Of a stretch of 64,000 nt of DNA, positions 63,901 through 64,000 are shown piece by piece. Position numbers and translations under genes: made by a program. Source of the stretch: Sympetrum striolatum. Its lineage: Eukaryota > Arthropoda > Insecta > Odonata > Libellulidae. The stretch is taken from the NCBI GenBank assembly GCA_947579665.1, contig OX388349.1, positions 72,234,841-72,298,840 of the forward strand, written 5' to 3'. Within the stretch, counting starts at the first letter, position 1, and each line of letters opens with the position of its first letter. Under the pieces are notes generated by a model. The model saw nothing but the letters and a program-made list of their open reading frames with translations. It was not told the DNA's origin and searched no databases.

Positions 63901-64000
63901 AACAATAAAAGAGGAAATATTCAGGAGGCGGACTCTCACGAGAGAGATGGGGCGGGCGATTGTCTTTGAGGAATTCTCTCCGATCCCGCCGGGAGATAAA
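60947..64000. other. Non-coding DNA, AT-rich, with GC-richer patches near the right edge
   Basis: No gene recognised. A short (CAA)n microsatellite lies at 61360-61377. GC-richer patches at about 61830-62330 and 63550-63960 have no recognisable coding content. The two TTAGG units at about 63106 are too few to be meaningful. Confidence 0.55.

Noticed and set aside
1..64000. Autoregulatory clusters of TEAD sites (CATTCCA/TGGAATG)
   Set aside because: I noticed roughly a dozen scattered copies, about what chance predicts for a 7-mer on both strands in 64 kb, with no clear cluster.
1..64000. CRISPR arrays, operons, phage or other prokaryotic systems
   Set aside because: Splice sites, SINE-like elements, mariner and low coding density show a eukaryotic genome; no regularly spaced repeats of CRISPR type occur.

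Overview
This is eukaryotic DNA, most likely from an insect that is not a drosophilid. It is AT-rich and intron-dominated, with consensus splice sites, tRNA-derived SINE-like elements, a mariner, a hAT-type MITE and a Helitron-like repeat, and no bacterial gene organisation. The only host gene I can identify is scalloped (sd), the insect TEAD transcription factor of the Hippo pathway, read on the minus strand (right to left). Two internal coding exons lie at the left end. The exon at 3629-3774 encodes the N-terminal linker; the exon at 2633-2771 encodes the acidic spacer and the first part of the TEA DNA-binding domain. They are joined by an 857-bp intron with matching phase. The next TEA exon should lie beyond base 1. 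The start codon and 5' exon lie somewhere to the right and were not identified with confidence, so most or all of 3775-64000 is probably sd 5' intron or upstream DNA.  Layout: 1-3774 sd exons and introns. 5640-5887 is a near-perfect fold-back with 109-bp arms. 6512-7877 is a diverged tandem array (about 320-bp unit) followed by a CA microsatellite and a terminal hairpin, resembling a non-autonomous Helitron. 25060-25210 carries a second copy of the motif found in the fold-back arms. 27857-29156 is a complete 1300-bp mariner with perfect 28-bp inverted repeats and a transposase broken by two in-frame stops. 36850-37161 is a 312-bp hAT-like MITE. 38140-42430 holds four tRNA-derived SINE-like copies around a very GC-rich island (39730-40400). 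The rest is AT-rich non-coding DNA punctuated by GC- and CpG-richer blocks of 0.2-0.7 kb, which could be regulatory elements or an exon 1/promoter.  Working logic: Scalloped binds DNA through its TEA domain and acts with Yorkie or Vestigial; the window therefore records the start of that domain plus a large and probably regulatory intron colonised by several transposon classes. Apart from the two sd exons and the dead transposase, I see no convincing protein-coding gene; the remaining long open frames have no recognisable domains.
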